Of a DNA stretch of 64,000 nt, positions 19,751 through 29,053 are shown one piece after another. The translations under genes were made by a program, and so were the position numbers. Each line of letters begins with the position of its first letter. Within the stretch, counting starts at the first letter, position 1. The notes beneath the pieces were generated by a model. The model had not been told where the DNA came from. It was given only the letters and a program-made list of their open reading frames with translations, and ran no database searches. This DNA is from Erwinia billingiae Eb661 (GTDB taxonomy: Bacteria > Pseudomonadota > Gammaproteobacteria > Enterobacterales > Enterobacteriaceae). Location of the stretch: assembly GCF_000196615.1 (NCBI RefSeq), contig NC_014306.1, positions 4,774,001-4,838,000 of the forward strand. The letters run 5' to 3'.

Positions 19751-21583
19751 TTAATCCTCGCCGACAAAGCCGCCGGTTTGATGGGCCCAGAGTCGCGCAT
19801 ACAGTCCGCCGTGCGCCAGCAGTTCCTGATGCGTACCCATTTCGGCAATTCGCCCTTTCTCCAGCACCACCAGCCGGTCCATTTTGGCAATGGTCGACAG
19901 GCGGTGCGCGATGGCAATCACCGTTTTTCCACCCATCAACGTTTCCAGGCTCTCCTGAATCGCCGCTTCCACTTCCGAATCCAGCGCGGAGGTGGCCTCA
20001 TCCATGATCAGAACCGGCGCGTCTTTCAGCAACACGCGGGCGATGGCAATACGCTGTCGCTGGCCGCCAGACAGCTTCACGCCGCGTTCACCGACGTGCG
20101 CATCCAGCCCGTAACGGCCCTGCGGATCGGACAGCATTGGGATGAATTCATCCGCTTTCGCCTGGTGAATGGCCTTTTCCAGCTCGGCTTCGGTGGCATT
20201 CGGGCGACCGTACAGCAGGTTGTCGCGGATGGATCGGTGCAGCAGCGAGGTATCCTGAGTGATCATGCCGATTTGCGCCCGCAGACTTTCCTGGCTGACC
20301 TGGGCGATATCCTGACCATCAATCACAATGCGGCCACCGTCCAGATCGTACAGGCGCAGCAGCAGGTTCACCAGCGTCGATTTACCGGCGCCGGAAGGCC
20401 CAATCAGCCCGATTTTTTCGCCCGGGCGAATGGTCAGCTGCAGGTTATCGATCACCCGACGACTCCCGCCGTAATTGAAGTTCACCTCGTCATAGCGAAT
20501 TTCGCCGCGATGGACCTTCAGCGTCGGGGCTTTCGGTTTATCCATCACGCTGAGCGGCTGGGCGATGGTTTGCAGGCCGTCCTGCACCATGCCGATATTC
20601 TCGAAAATGCCGTTAACCACCCACATGATCCAGCCGGACATATTCACAATGCGGATCACCAGACCAGTGGCCAGCGCAATCGCCCCGACGCTAATCAACG
20701 ACTGGGTCCACAGCCACAGCGCCAGACCGGTGGTGCCGACGATCAACAGGCCGTTCAGCGTGGTGACCACCACATCCATATTGGTCACCATCCGGCCCTG
20801 CTCGCGGGTTTTAGCGGTCTGATCGCCGATCGCCTCGCGGGCATACTGCCGTTCAAGGTCGCTGTGGGCGAACAGTTTTAGCGTGGTGATATTGGTATAG
20901 CCATCCACGATGGTGCCCATTAATTTGGAACGCGCGTCGGAAGAGGCCACCGAACGGGATTTCACCCGCGGCACAAAGTAGGCAAGGCAGACAACATAGC
21001 CGACAATCCACAGCAGCAACGGCACCATCAGTCGCCAGTCGGCTTCGGCAAACAGCACCAGTGCGGTGATGGCGTAAATCAGCACGTGCCACAAGGCATC
21101 AACCGCCTGCACCGCGGAGTCCCGCAGCGCGTTGCCGGTCTGCATAATGCGCTGCGCGATACGTCCGGCGAAGTCATTCTGGAAGAAATTCAGGCTCTGG
21201 CGCAGCACGTAGTTATGATTCTGCCAGCGGATCATACTGGTCATGCCGGGGTTAATGGTCTGGTGCACCAGCAGGTCGTGCAGGCCAATAAAGATCGGCC
21301 TCAGCACCAGCGCCACCACCAGCATCCAGATCAGTGCCGACGCGTGATCGCTGAAGAAGGTGGCCGGCGGCGTGCTGTTGACCATATCGATAATGGTGCT
21401 GAGATAGCGGAACAGCGCCACCTCAATCAGCGAGCCAATCAGGCCGACCACCAGCAGCATTGCGAAGCTTTGCCAGACCTGGCGAAGGTAGTAAACGTAG
21501 AAGGCCCAGACGCTATTGGGTGGCGTTGCGCCGGGTGCATCCTGGAAGATGTCGATCAGTTTCTCAAAGCGGCGATACAACAT
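19751..21583 (-). CDS. ABC exporter, fused membrane and ATPase domains
   Basis: 610 residues. Residues about 1-340 form a six-helix type I exporter membrane domain; the ATPase has Walker A GPSGAGKS, Q-loop ITQDTSLL, signature LSGGQRQR, Walker B VLIMDEATSALD and the H-loop AHRLSTIAK. A homodimeric half-transporter is expected. The family (MsbA/multidrug-like) exports lipids, drugs or peptides; no accessory gene indicates the substrate. It stands alone, about 75 bp downstream of the deoR-type gene on the same strand, and may have its own promoter. Confidence 0.88.
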   Translation of the reverse strand: MLYRRFEKLIDIFQDAPGATPPNSVWAFYVYYLRQVWQSFAMLLVVGLIGSLIEVALFRYLSTIIDMVNSTPPATFFSDHASALIWMLVVALVLRPIFIGLHDLLVHQTINPGMTSMIRWQNHNYVLRQSLNFFQNDFAGRIAQRIMQTGNALRDSAVQAVDALWHVLIYAITALVLFAEADWRLMVPLLLWIVGYVVCLAYFVPRVKSRSVASSDARSKLMGTIVDGYTNITTLKLFAHSDLERQYAREAIGDQTAKTREQGRMVTNMDVVVTTLNGLLIVGTTGLALWLWTQSLISVGAIALATGLVIRIVNMSGWIMWVVNGIFENIGMVQDGLQTIAQPLSVMDKPKAPTLKVHRGEIRYDEVNFNYGGSRRVIDNLQLTIRPGEKIGLIGPSGAGKSTLVNLLLRLYDLDGGRIVIDGQDIAQVSQESLRAQIGMITQDTSLLHRSIRDNLLYGRPNATEAELEKAIHQAKADEFIPMLSDPQGRYGLDAHVGERGVKLSGGQRQRIAIARVLLKDAPVLIMDEATSALDSEVEAAIQESLETLMGGKTVIAIAHRLSTIAKMDRLVVLEKGRIAEMGTHQELLAHGGLYARLWAHQTGGFVGED

Positions 21584-21658
21584 TAAAGGCTCACTTTTAC
21601 GGCTAAAAGAACTGATTTTAGTGCAATTTCATCCCCTTCTGCGTCACTACGTGCGTTT

Positions 21659-22426
21659 TTATGCCTGCGGCTCGACCACAACCAACCGCGAACCGTACTT
21701 CGCGCGCTGTTTTAGCGTTGGGGAATTTTCGGTGACTATCTGGCTGATATCGCTCAACGGACAGACGTGTGCCAGCGCGCGATAGCCGATTTTGGAGCTG
21801 TCGACCAGTACCACCGTTTGCTCGGCAGACTTGATCATCGCCTGCTTGACCGGGATTTCGACGGTGTTGATATTGGTGATGCCGCTGTCGAAATGCACCC
21901 CTTCCGATCCCAGAAACGCCCAGTCAACGTGGATGCTGTTGATCTTGTCGACGGTTTCCTGCCCGACCAGGGTATAAACCTGATCCAGCATCAGCCCGCC
22001 GGCCACGTGCACGGTGATGCCCGGAAAATTGCCCAGCGCCATCGCGGTAAAAATGTCGTTGGTGACCACCGTCAGATTCTTTTTATCCTTCAATGCCAGC
22101 GCCAGCGCATACACCGTTGAACCGTTATCCAGAATCAACGACTGGCCATCTTTCACCAGGCTGGCGGCGTACTGCGCAATCGCGGTTTTGGCCGCGGCGT
22201 TCATCGTCAGTCGCTCAGTAAACGGCGTATCATTATTGCTTTCGGCTTCAACCGGCAACAGGCCGCCGTGGGTGCGCATCACCTTGCCGGTTTTCGCCAG
22301 CAAGGAGAGATCGCGGCGGATCGTTGAACTGTCCACGCCGAAGATCTCCGAAAGCTCTGCGGCATTCAGATAGCCCCGTTCAGCAATCATTTCTACTATT
22401 TGCGCTCTGCGCTGTGCCGCTGTCAT
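21659..22426 (-). CDS. DeoR-family sugar-operon repressor
   Basis: 255 residues: N-terminal helix-turn-helix (QIVEMIAERGYLNAAELSEIFGVDSSTIRRDL) and DeoR sensor domain (LILDNGSTVYALA, VVTNDIFTAMAL, HVAGG, DWAFLGSEGVH). Effectors of this family are usually phosphorylated sugars. GGGAG lies 7 nt before the ATG. It is transcribed divergently from the SIS-ROK-ABC operon across a region filled with TGCACG repeats, so it almost certainly represses that operon and itself. Confidence 0.92.
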   Translation of the reverse strand: MTAAQRRAQIVEMIAERGYLNAAELSEIFGVDSSTIRRDLSLLAKTGKVMRTHGGLLPVEAESNNDTPFTERLTMNAAAKTAIAQYAASLVKDGQSLILDNGSTVYALALALKDKKNLTVVTNDIFTAMALGNFPGITVHVAGGLMLDQVYTLVGQETVDKINSIHVDWAFLGSEGVHFDSGITNINTVEIPVKQAMIKSAEQTVVLVDSSKIGYRALAHVCPLSDISQIVTENSPTLKQRAKYGSRLVVVEPQA

Positions 22427-22446
22427 CCCTCACTCCCTTGGTGTGT

Positions 22447-22569
22447 AATTGCACGTTATCATGCATATACTGACTCACAACGTGCAATTTGTCACCTTTA
22501 GAGGGCTTTATTCGCGGTAAAAACAATCATGCTGCACGAATTTTCGCCTTGACTGCACGAATTCGTGCA
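22447..22569. promoter_or_regulatory. DeoR-type operator cluster with repeated TGCACG elements
   Basis: AATTGCACGTT (22447-22457) and AACGTGCAATT (22479-22489) form a perfect 11-bp inverted pair 21 bp apart. TGCACGAATTTT starts at 22533. TGCACGAATTCGTGCA (22554-22569) is a perfect 16-bp palindrome. All share the half-site TGCACG(A/T)(A/T)(T). The cluster spans the whole space between the divergent starts. Direct sequence observation; that the adjacent DeoR protein binds it is inference. Confidence 0.8.
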
Positions 22570-22618
22570 TATATGTTTAAACACATCAGGAATGTTTACC
22601 TTTAAGAGAATAAGACCC

Positions 22619-23644
22619 ATGACGGCATTGTGTTTCAGTGACTACGAAAAAGAGTTAGCGCAGCAGGTCAGCGCCCTTGGCGACCAGCTCGACTATGCCC
22701 TGCCGGGCACACTGAATTCACTGGATCTCAACCAGTACGATCGCATTGTGCTGGCCGGAATGGGATCGTCTGATTATGCGTTGATCCCGATCGAACGGGC
22801 GCTGATCGCCCAAGGCTTACCGGTGTGGCGGATTGATGCAGGTCGCTTACTTGATATGCCAAAAATGGTCACACCAGGGACCTTATTATGGATAACGTCA
22901 CAATCCGGGATGAGTGGCGAAGTGGTGGCGGTGCTGGATGCCGTCGCCACGCCGAAAACGCTGATTGGCGTCACCAACGATATCACCAGCCTGCTGGCAA
23001 AAAAGGCGGATATCCTGGTTGAACTGAAAAGTGGTGATGAAGCCACCGTCAGTGCCAAAAGCTATCTGAACACCTTAGTCGCCAGCTACCGGACGCTGTA
23101 CGCCCTGACCGGTCAGGACGAGAAGCCGCTGTTGGCAGAGGTCCGCGCCGTGCTGCCGCAGGTGGCGGGGATCATCGAACAACGCGATCCGGTACAGCAG
23201 CTGACCGACCGTTTATTCCGCCATGCTAAACCGCGCGTGGCGCTGGTGGGTATGGGAGCCGATGCTGCCACCGCCTTAACCGGGGCATTGATTATCAAAG
23301 AAGCATCAAAAGTGAGTGCAGAAGGCTTTATCGGTGGCGAGTTCCGACATGGCCCGATGGAAACCTCGGGTGAAGGCATGCTGGCCGTGCTGTTTGGCGA
23401 TGGCAGCGATGTCACGCTGCAAACGCTGGCCACGGATTTGCTGAGCAACGGCACCGAAGTGGTCACCGTTGGGCCGGTGGCCTACGCCCGCAGTCCGCGC
23501 TGGGACACGCCAGGAAACTCGCCATTAACCCGTTTACTCTGCGCTATGCTCTGGGTTCAGCATCTTACCGTTACGCTTGCCCGCGGCAATGGTATGGTGC
23601 CAGGTGAATTCCTCTACGGCAAAAAAATAACGGACAAAATATGA
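22619..23644 (+). CDS. Double SIS-domain sugar-phosphate isomerase/deglycase
   Basis: 341 residues with two SIS domains (GMGSSDYAL and TSQSGMSGEVV in the first; GMGADAATALTGALIIKEAS and GGEFRHGP in the second). Relatives are the GlmS isomerase domain, AgaS-type amino-sugar deaminases and FrlB/FraB-type deglycases, which split 6-phosphorylated amino sugars or Amadori compounds. Length fits FrlB (about 340). ATG 22619 follows AAGAGAATAAG; a Met 18 codons upstream lies inside the operator palindrome and is unlikely. The stop overlaps the ROK kinase start by 4 nt (ATGA), indicating coupled translation. Confidence 0.85.
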   Translation: MTALCFSDYEKELAQQVSALGDQLDYALPGTLNSLDLNQYDRIVLAGMGSSDYALIPIERALIAQGLPVWRIDAGRLLDMPKMVTPGTLLWITSQSGMSGEVVAVLDAVATPKTLIGVTNDITSLLAKKADILVELKSGDEATVSAKSYLNTLVASYRTLYALTGQDEKPLLAEVRAVLPQVAGIIEQRDPVQQLTDRLFRHAKPRVALVGMGADAATALTGALIIKEASKVSAEGFIGGEFRHGPMETSGEGMLAVLFGDGSDVTLQTLATDLLSNGTEVVTVGPVAYARSPRWDTPGNSPLTRLLCAMLWVQHLTVTLARGNGMVPGEFLYGKKITDKI

Positions 23645-24570
23645 CAACTCACACACTTCCTCTCCGCGCAGGTATCGATATGGGTGGCACCGGGACACGC
23701 ATTGTGTTGCTGGACGGTGAACGGGAAGTGGTATCAGAAACGGTGGCGACGGCCTGGTTTACTACCCTGCCGCAAACGCTGCGGGCCAAGGCGCTGGTCG
23801 ACAAGATTTGCCGCCTGTTGCCGAACGGCTCTTCGCTGGCAAGTTTAGGCATCGGCGCCAGTGGCCCGGTCAATAACGCCACTGAAATTATTGAGAATAA
23901 CGACACACTGGCCTGCTTTTCCTGTTACCCGCTGGTGGCGCAATTACGCGAAATGCTGGCGATACCGGTGGCCATTGATAACGATGCGGTGGTGGCCGCG
24001 CTGGGCGAATACCATTTAGGCGCAGGCCGCGGCAGCAAGCGCATGCTGATGGTGACATTAGGCACCGGCATTGGCGTCGCGCTGCTGGATAACGGCGAAC
24101 CGTTGCGCAGTTTTGACGGCAAGCATCCGGAAGCCGGGCATATTCCGGTCTCTTCCGAACCGGTGATGTGTTATTGCGGTTTGCAGGGCTGTTGGGAGAT
24201 GCTCGCTTCGCGCGGTGCCTTGCAGCAGGCGCTGGAAAACGAGCTGCCGGATTTGGTCTGGAATGGCAGCACCCCAGCGGTATTAACCGAAATGAAAGCC
24301 GCCAGGCCGAAAGTCGCCGACATTCTGTATAAATATGGTCATACCGTTGGGCGCGGATTAAATACGCTGCTGACGCTGTATGGCCCGGATATTACCGTAT
24401 TAAGCGGTAGCGCGGCGGCCCTGCTTCCGCTTTATCAATCAGGTCTCGACTCTGCATTGGTCCGCGCAGACGGATATGCGGTAAATAACCATATTACGCA
24501 TTCTGCCCTTGGCGATGCGGCCGGGGCGTTGGGCGCAGCAATATTGCCGACGCTCAGGGCCACTCGTTAA
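23641..24570 (+). CDS. ROK-family sugar kinase
   Basis: 309 residues. ATP site DMGGTGTR near residue 13, catalytic aspartate in AIDNDAVVAALGE, second phosphate loop TLGTGIGVAL, and the ROK zinc motif GH...CYCGLQGCWE. It probably phosphorylates the imported sugar to give the substrate of the neighbouring SIS enzyme. ROK kinases commonly act on glucose, fructose, N-acetylglucosamine, N-acetylmannosamine or allose, so the sugar cannot be named. Coupled to the SIS gene by a 4-nt overlap. Confidence 0.9.
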   Translation: MTTHTLPLRAGIDMGGTGTRIVLLDGEREVVSETVATAWFTTLPQTLRAKALVDKICRLLPNGSSLASLGIGASGPVNNATEIIENNDTLACFSCYPLVAQLREMLAIPVAIDNDAVVAALGEYHLGAGRGSKRMLMVTLGTGIGVALLDNGEPLRSFDGKHPEAGHIPVSSEPVMCYCGLQGCWEMLASRGALQQALENELPDLVWNGSTPAVLTEMKAARPKVADILYKYGHTVGRGLNTLLTLYGPDITVLSGSAAALLPLYQSGLDSALVRADGYAVNNHITHSALGDAAGALGAAILPTLRATR

Positions 24571-24700
24571 CAGTCCTTAAATTAAATCACCTATTCATCT
24601 CTCGATGCGCGGCGGGCGCGTCAGGAACGGCGAGTCAGCCAGCACCATGGGAATCCCGCCAACTGTAAGAAATAAAATAAGAAAGTGCTCGTAATTATCG

Positions 24701-24737
24701 CCTGGCCCCTTTAGTTTACAAGGGCGCCAGGCGTTTT
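24701..24737 (+). terminator. Hairpin within the sugar operon, before the binding-protein gene
   Basis: CCTGGCCCCTT / AAGGGCGCCAGG (24701-24711, 24720-24731) with one bulged base and an 8-nt loop, followed by CGTTTTA. It could end a first transcript after the kinase or lessen read-through into the importer genes, so the ABC genes may have a further promoter between 24571 and 24795. Confidence 0.6.
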
Positions 24738-24795
24738 ACCGTTGTTAAAAAAGATTGACCAATCGCTTTTCATTTACTGTAACTGGAGAGTTTGT

Positions 24796-26046
24796 ATGAC
24801 GCGTCGATTCACCCCCCGTTTGACCGGTTATGTCCTCACCCTGCTGGCACTCAGCGCCTCCGGGATGGCCTCTGCAAAAACCCAAATTAATGCCTTATTT
24901 ATGTCTCAGGCCGCCTACAGCGAAAGCGATGTGCGTGCCATGACCACTGATTTTGAAAAAGCCCATCCCGACGTCAGCGTTAATCTTGAATTTGTCCCTT
25001 ATGAAGCGCTGCACGATAAAATCGTCGCCGCACGCGGTGCGGGCAGCAATGGTTATGACGTGGTGTTATTTGACGATATGTGGCCCGCTGAATTCAGCAA
25101 ATTCAATATGCTGAAAGATATCACCAGTAAAATTACCCCGGATGAAAAGGCGAAAGTCTTTGATGGCGCCTGGAGTACCGTCAGTTGGAATAACAAACAG
25201 TGGGGAATGCCGTGGATCCTCGATACCAAATACCTTTATTACAATAAATCGATGCTGGCGAAAGCCGGAATTAAAGAGCCGCCAAAAACCTGGGCACAGG
25301 TGATGGAGCAGTCGCAGATCCTGAAAGAGAAAGGCATCGTGAAATATCCGCTGGTGTGGAGCTGGTCGCAGGCCGAAGCGCTGGTCTGTGATTACACCAC
25401 GCTGGTTTCCGCTTTCGGTGGTCAATTCTATAAAGATGGCAAGCTGACCTTCAGCGATGCCGGATCGGTTAAAGCCGTCGATTATATGAAAACCTCGCTG
25501 GATAAAGGAGTCACTAACCCGAACTCCCGCGAATATCTGGAAGAGGATGTGCGTAAGGTGTTCTCTAACGGCGATGCGGCGTTTGCCCTGAACTGGACCT
25601 ATATGTACAACATGGCCAACGATCCGAAGCAGAGCAAAGTGGCCGGTGACGTTGGGATTGTGCCTGCACCTTCCGAAAAACCGGGTGCGGTGGCGGCGAT
25701 GAATGGCTCGATGGGCCTGGGCGTGACCCAGACCAGCAGCCACCCGGATCAGTCCTGGGATTACATTCGCTACCTGACGTCTCAGCCGGTGCAGGATAAA
25801 TATGCCCGTCTGAGCCTGCCAATCTGGAAATCCTCTTATGACGATCCGGCGGTGCAGAAAGGCCAGGAGCCGTTAATTGCTGCCGCCAAACCGGCGCTGG
25901 ACGTGATGCTGATGCGCCCAATTACCGCCGATTATTCCCGTCTCTCCAACACCCTGCAGCAACAGCTGCAGCAGGTATTGCAGGGGCAGGTCACGCCGGA
26001 AGCGGGTATGGCAGCCGTGACGAAAAGCGCTCAGCGTCTGCATTAA
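24796..26046 (+). CDS. Sugar ABC importer, periplasmic binding protein
   Basis: 416 residues, extracellular solute-binding protein family 1 (MalE/UgpB type). Signal peptide MTRRF...LLALSASGMASA with cleavage after ASA at residue 27-28. Typical features are YDVVLFDDMWPAEF, WGMPWILDTKYLYYN and the C-terminal LQQQLQQVLQGQVTPEAGM. GGAGAG precedes ATG 24796; an upstream Met would disturb the signal peptide. First gene of the transporter block. Confidence 0.9.
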   Translation: MTRRFTPRLTGYVLTLLALSASGMASAKTQINALFMSQAAYSESDVRAMTTDFEKAHPDVSVNLEFVPYEALHDKIVAARGAGSNGYDVVLFDDMWPAEFSKFNMLKDITSKITPDEKAKVFDGAWSTVSWNNKQWGMPWILDTKYLYYNKSMLAKAGIKEPPKTWAQVMEQSQILKEKGIVKYPLVWSWSQAEALVCDYTTLVSAFGGQFYKDGKLTFSDAGSVKAVDYMKTSLDKGVTNPNSREYLEEDVRKVFSNGDAAFALNWTYMYNMANDPKQSKVAGDVGIVPAPSEKPGAVAAMNGSMGLGVTQTSSHPDQSWDYIRYLTSQPVQDKYARLSLPIWKSSYDDPAVQKGQEPLIAAAKPALDVMLMRPITADYSRLSNTLQQQLQQVLQGQVTPEAGMAAVTKSAQRLH

Positions 26047-26055
26047 GGAGTCGCG

Positions 26056-26964
26056 ATGCTCAGTTTGTCACAACGTGAGCAGCGTCAGGCATGGGTGCTT
26101 CTGGCACCCATGCTGATCGTGATGGGGCTGTTGACCGCCTGGCCCCTGCTGCGAACCATCTGGCTCAGCTTTACCGATGCCGCGCTAATCGGCACCGGTG
26201 GCGAAATCAATTACGTGGGTATCGAGAACTATCTCTATGCCCTCACCGATCCCGATTTCCTTGCCTCTATCCTGCGTACGCTCTATTTCACCGTGGTGTC
26301 GGTGGCGCTGGAAGGGATTATTGGCGTGCTGGTCGCCTTGCTGCTCAATCAAAAGTTTTATGGCCGAAGCGTGCTGCGCGTGCTGGTGATTTTGCCGTGG
26401 GCGCTGCCGACCATCGTTAACGCCATGATGTGGCGACTGAATTTCAATCCTGACTACGGCAGCATTAACGCCCTGCTGACCCAACTGGGCATTATTGACG
26501 GCTACCGCAGCTGGCTGGGTTCACCGGATTCCGCGCTGAATGCGGTGATGCTGGCGGACGTCTGGAAAAACTACCCGCTGGTCACCCTGATGACGCTGGC
26601 CGCAATGCAGTCGATTCCGGAGGATCTGTTTGAAGCCGCCCGGCTGGATGGCGCGTCCGCCTTTCGCCGCTTCCGCGCCATTACCTTCCCGGCCATTGTC
26701 GGGCCGCTCAGCGTGGCGCTAATCCTGCGCACCATCGATGCCTTTAAAATCTTCGACATCATCTATGTGATGACGCGCGGTGGGCCGGTCGACAGCACCA
26801 AAACCCTCAGCTTCTTCGTCTATCAGGAGTCGTTCAGCTATCTCCGTGCCGGCAGCGGTGCGGCCTACGCCATTCTGATGACGCTGATGTGCAGCATCCT
26901 GATTGCCCTTTATATGGCGATGCTCTATCGCCAACGCCGCAGGAGCGTAGTCAATGAAGCGTAA
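26056..26964 (+). CDS. Sugar ABC importer, inner-membrane permease (MalF type)
   Basis: 302 residues, six helices, CUT1-family permease with the EAA motif EAARLDGASAFRRFRAITFP. It starts 9 bp after the binding-protein gene and overlaps the next permease by 11 nt. Confidence 0.92.
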   Translation: MLSLSQREQRQAWVLLAPMLIVMGLLTAWPLLRTIWLSFTDAALIGTGGEINYVGIENYLYALTDPDFLASILRTLYFTVVSVALEGIIGVLVALLLNQKFYGRSVLRVLVILPWALPTIVNAMMWRLNFNPDYGSINALLTQLGIIDGYRSWLGSPDSALNAVMLADVWKNYPLVTLMTLAAMQSIPEDLFEAARLDGASAFRRFRAITFPAIVGPLSVALILRTIDAFKIFDIIYVMTRGGPVDSTKTLSFFVYQESFSYLRAGSGAAYAILMTLMCSILIALYMAMLYRQRRRSVVNEA

Positions 26965-27793
26965 ACTCCGGCTGGTTCTGCGTTATCTGGCCGCGCTGCT
27001 GGTTGCGGTCAGCATCCTTGGCCCGATGCTGTGGCTGTTCCTGATGAGCGTCAGCTCGAATAACGATCTGGCGCGCATTCCGCTGGAGTGGTTACCGCGC
27101 AAATGGGATTTCAGTCGCTACGCGGCGTTGGTGTCACTTGAGCCCGGTCAGCCGGGGGCGTTATTCCTGCATGCGCTGGGTAACAGTATTCTGGTGGCCA
27201 CCAGCGCCACGCTAATTTCGCTGCTGTTGGCGATCCCGGCGGCATTCAGCTTTTCCCGCTATCCGGGCCGTGACGGCTGGTTGTTTGGCAGCCTGGCAAT
27301 TTATATGGTGCCGCCGGTGGCCTTCGTACTGCCGCTCTATTTCGTGCTGCAACAGCTCAATCTGCTGAACACCCACCTTGGCCTGGTGCTGGTTTACTGC
27401 TCGCTGATCCTGCCGTTTCTCACCTGGATGCTGAAAAACCAGTTTGATGCCCTGCCAAGGGACATCGAACAGGCGGCGCGTCTGGATGGGCTGCGCTTCT
27501 GGCAGGTACTGCTGCGCATCACGCTGCCGCTGGCGAAACCGGTGCTGGGCGCGTCGGCGCTTTTTGGCTGGCTGCTGGCCTGGGATGAATTCTTTTATGC
27601 CTTGCTGTTTACCAGCAATATCAGTGCCCAGACGCTGCCCGTGACCATTGCGGGCTTTACCGCAGGCCGCGCCACCGATGACGGGCTGATTGCCGCCGTC
27701 GGCATTCTGGCCTCGGTTCCGCCGTTGTTTATTGCCATCTGGCTGCAAAAAAGCCTGGTTAACGGGTTGGCCAGTGGCGGCAGTAAAGGCTAG
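26954..27793 (+). CDS. Sugar ABC importer, inner-membrane permease (MalG type)
   Basis: 279 residues, six helices; EAA motif EQAARLDGLRFWQVLLRITLP near residue 175. Partner of the preceding permease, with which it overlaps by 11 nt. The pair forms the CUT1-type channel driven by the ATPase at 27826. Confidence 0.92.
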   Translation: MKRKLRLVLRYLAALLVAVSILGPMLWLFLMSVSSNNDLARIPLEWLPRKWDFSRYAALVSLEPGQPGALFLHALGNSILVATSATLISLLLAIPAAFSFSRYPGRDGWLFGSLAIYMVPPVAFVLPLYFVLQQLNLLNTHLGLVLVYCSLILPFLTWMLKNQFDALPRDIEQAARLDGLRFWQVLLRITLPLAKPVLGASALFGWLLAWDEFFYALLFTSNISAQTLPVTIAGFTAGRATDDGLIAAVGILASVPPLFIAIWLQKSLVNGLASGGSKG

Positions 27794-27825
27794 CCGTCGC
27801 CCTTTTATGGAGAGAACGCTGAATT

Positions 27826-28908
27826 ATGGCTCGTGTTGAACTGGTGAAAGTGGCCAAGCGCTACGGTAAACAAACGGTGCTCAGCCCGCTGGATTTAACC
27901 ATTCCGGACGGCAGCTTTACCGTGCTGGTCGGCCCGTCAGGCTGTGGCAAATCCACGCTGCTCAGGCTGCTGGCCGGGCTGGATACGCTGTCAGAAGGGG
28001 CGATCCTGCTGGATGCCAAACAGATCAACGATCTGGATCCGGCAGATCGCGATATTGCGATGGTTTTTCAAAGCTACGCGCTCTATCCCCATCTGACGGT
28101 GGCGGAAAACCTCGGCTTCCATATGAAGGTCAAGCGGGTCAAACGCGAAGAGCAGGAGAGCAAAATCGCCCGCGTGGCGGAGATCCTCGGCATCAGCAAA
28201 CTGCTAAACCGCTTTCCCCGTGCGCTGTCTGGCGGCCAGCGCCAGCGCGTGGCAATGGGTCGGGCGATGGTGCGCAACCCGCAGGTTTTCCTGTTTGATG
28301 AGCCGCTGTCCAACCTCGATGCCCAGCTGCGTATGGAGTTGCGGGCGGAAATCAAAGCGCTGCATCAGCGATTCAAAACCACCATGGTGTATGTCACGCA
28401 CGACCAGGTTGAGGCTATGACGCTGGCTGACCAGATAGTGGTGATGCGGGATGGCGTTATCGTCCAGCAGGGCAAACCGCTGGAGATATATGACTTTCCG
28501 GTGAACACCTTTGTGGCCCGCTTTATTGGCTCGCCGCCGATGAACCTGCTTGAGGGCCAGCTGGACATCCAGCAAGGTCAACCGGGCGTGCTGTGCAATG
28601 GCTTGAGGTTTACCCTGCCTGCGCGCTGGCATGACGCCGCCCGCCGTCAGGGAAACAAACCGGTGCTGGTGGGTGTGCGCGCGCAGGATTTCATCCTCGA
28701 TCCCACGTCGGCGCAGCCAACCGCCACCGTCAAACTGATCGAAGTGACCGGCGAATCAAGCCTGCTGCACATTGACTGGCAGGGCTTTTCCTTACATGTG
28801 CAGTTCGCGGGTCGGGTAGATGCCCAGCCAGAACAGGCCATTGCGCTGGCCATTAACAGTGAAAAAATGCACCTGTTCGATGCGCAGAGCGGCAACCGAC
28901 TCAGTTAA
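27826..28908 (+). CDS. Sugar ABC importer ATPase (MalK/UgpC type)
   Basis: 360 residues. Walker A GPSGCGKST, Q-loop FQSYALYPH, signature LSGGQRQRVAMGRA, Walker B VFLFDEPLSNLD, H-loop VTHDQ; the C-terminal third is a TOBE regulatory domain (VGVRAQDF, VTGESSLLHI). Last gene of the DeoR-controlled block. Multi-sugar ATPases of this class can serve several importers, but here a dedicated one is adjacent. Confidence 0.93.
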   Translation: MARVELVKVAKRYGKQTVLSPLDLTIPDGSFTVLVGPSGCGKSTLLRLLAGLDTLSEGAILLDAKQINDLDPADRDIAMVFQSYALYPHLTVAENLGFHMKVKRVKREEQESKIARVAEILGISKLLNRFPRALSGGQRQRVAMGRAMVRNPQVFLFDEPLSNLDAQLRMELRAEIKALHQRFKTTMVYVTHDQVEAMTLADQIVVMRDGVIVQQGKPLEIYDFPVNTFVARFIGSPPMNLLEGQLDIQQGQPGVLCNGLRFTLPARWHDAARRQGNKPVLVGVRAQDFILDPTSAQPTATVKLIEVTGESSLLHIDWQGFSLHVQFAGRVDAQPEQAIALAINSEKMHLFDAQSGNRLS

Positions 28909-29053
28909 ACCGATAATGAGCGTTCACTGGATTGTTTCCAAACTGGAAAGAGTTTTTACGATTTTTCCGGGATAATAATCCCGCTAAAACCGGTGTAGCC
29001 TTGTGGTCAAAGCAACATCAACATCCGACGACAACAGAAATAACGAGGCTAAG

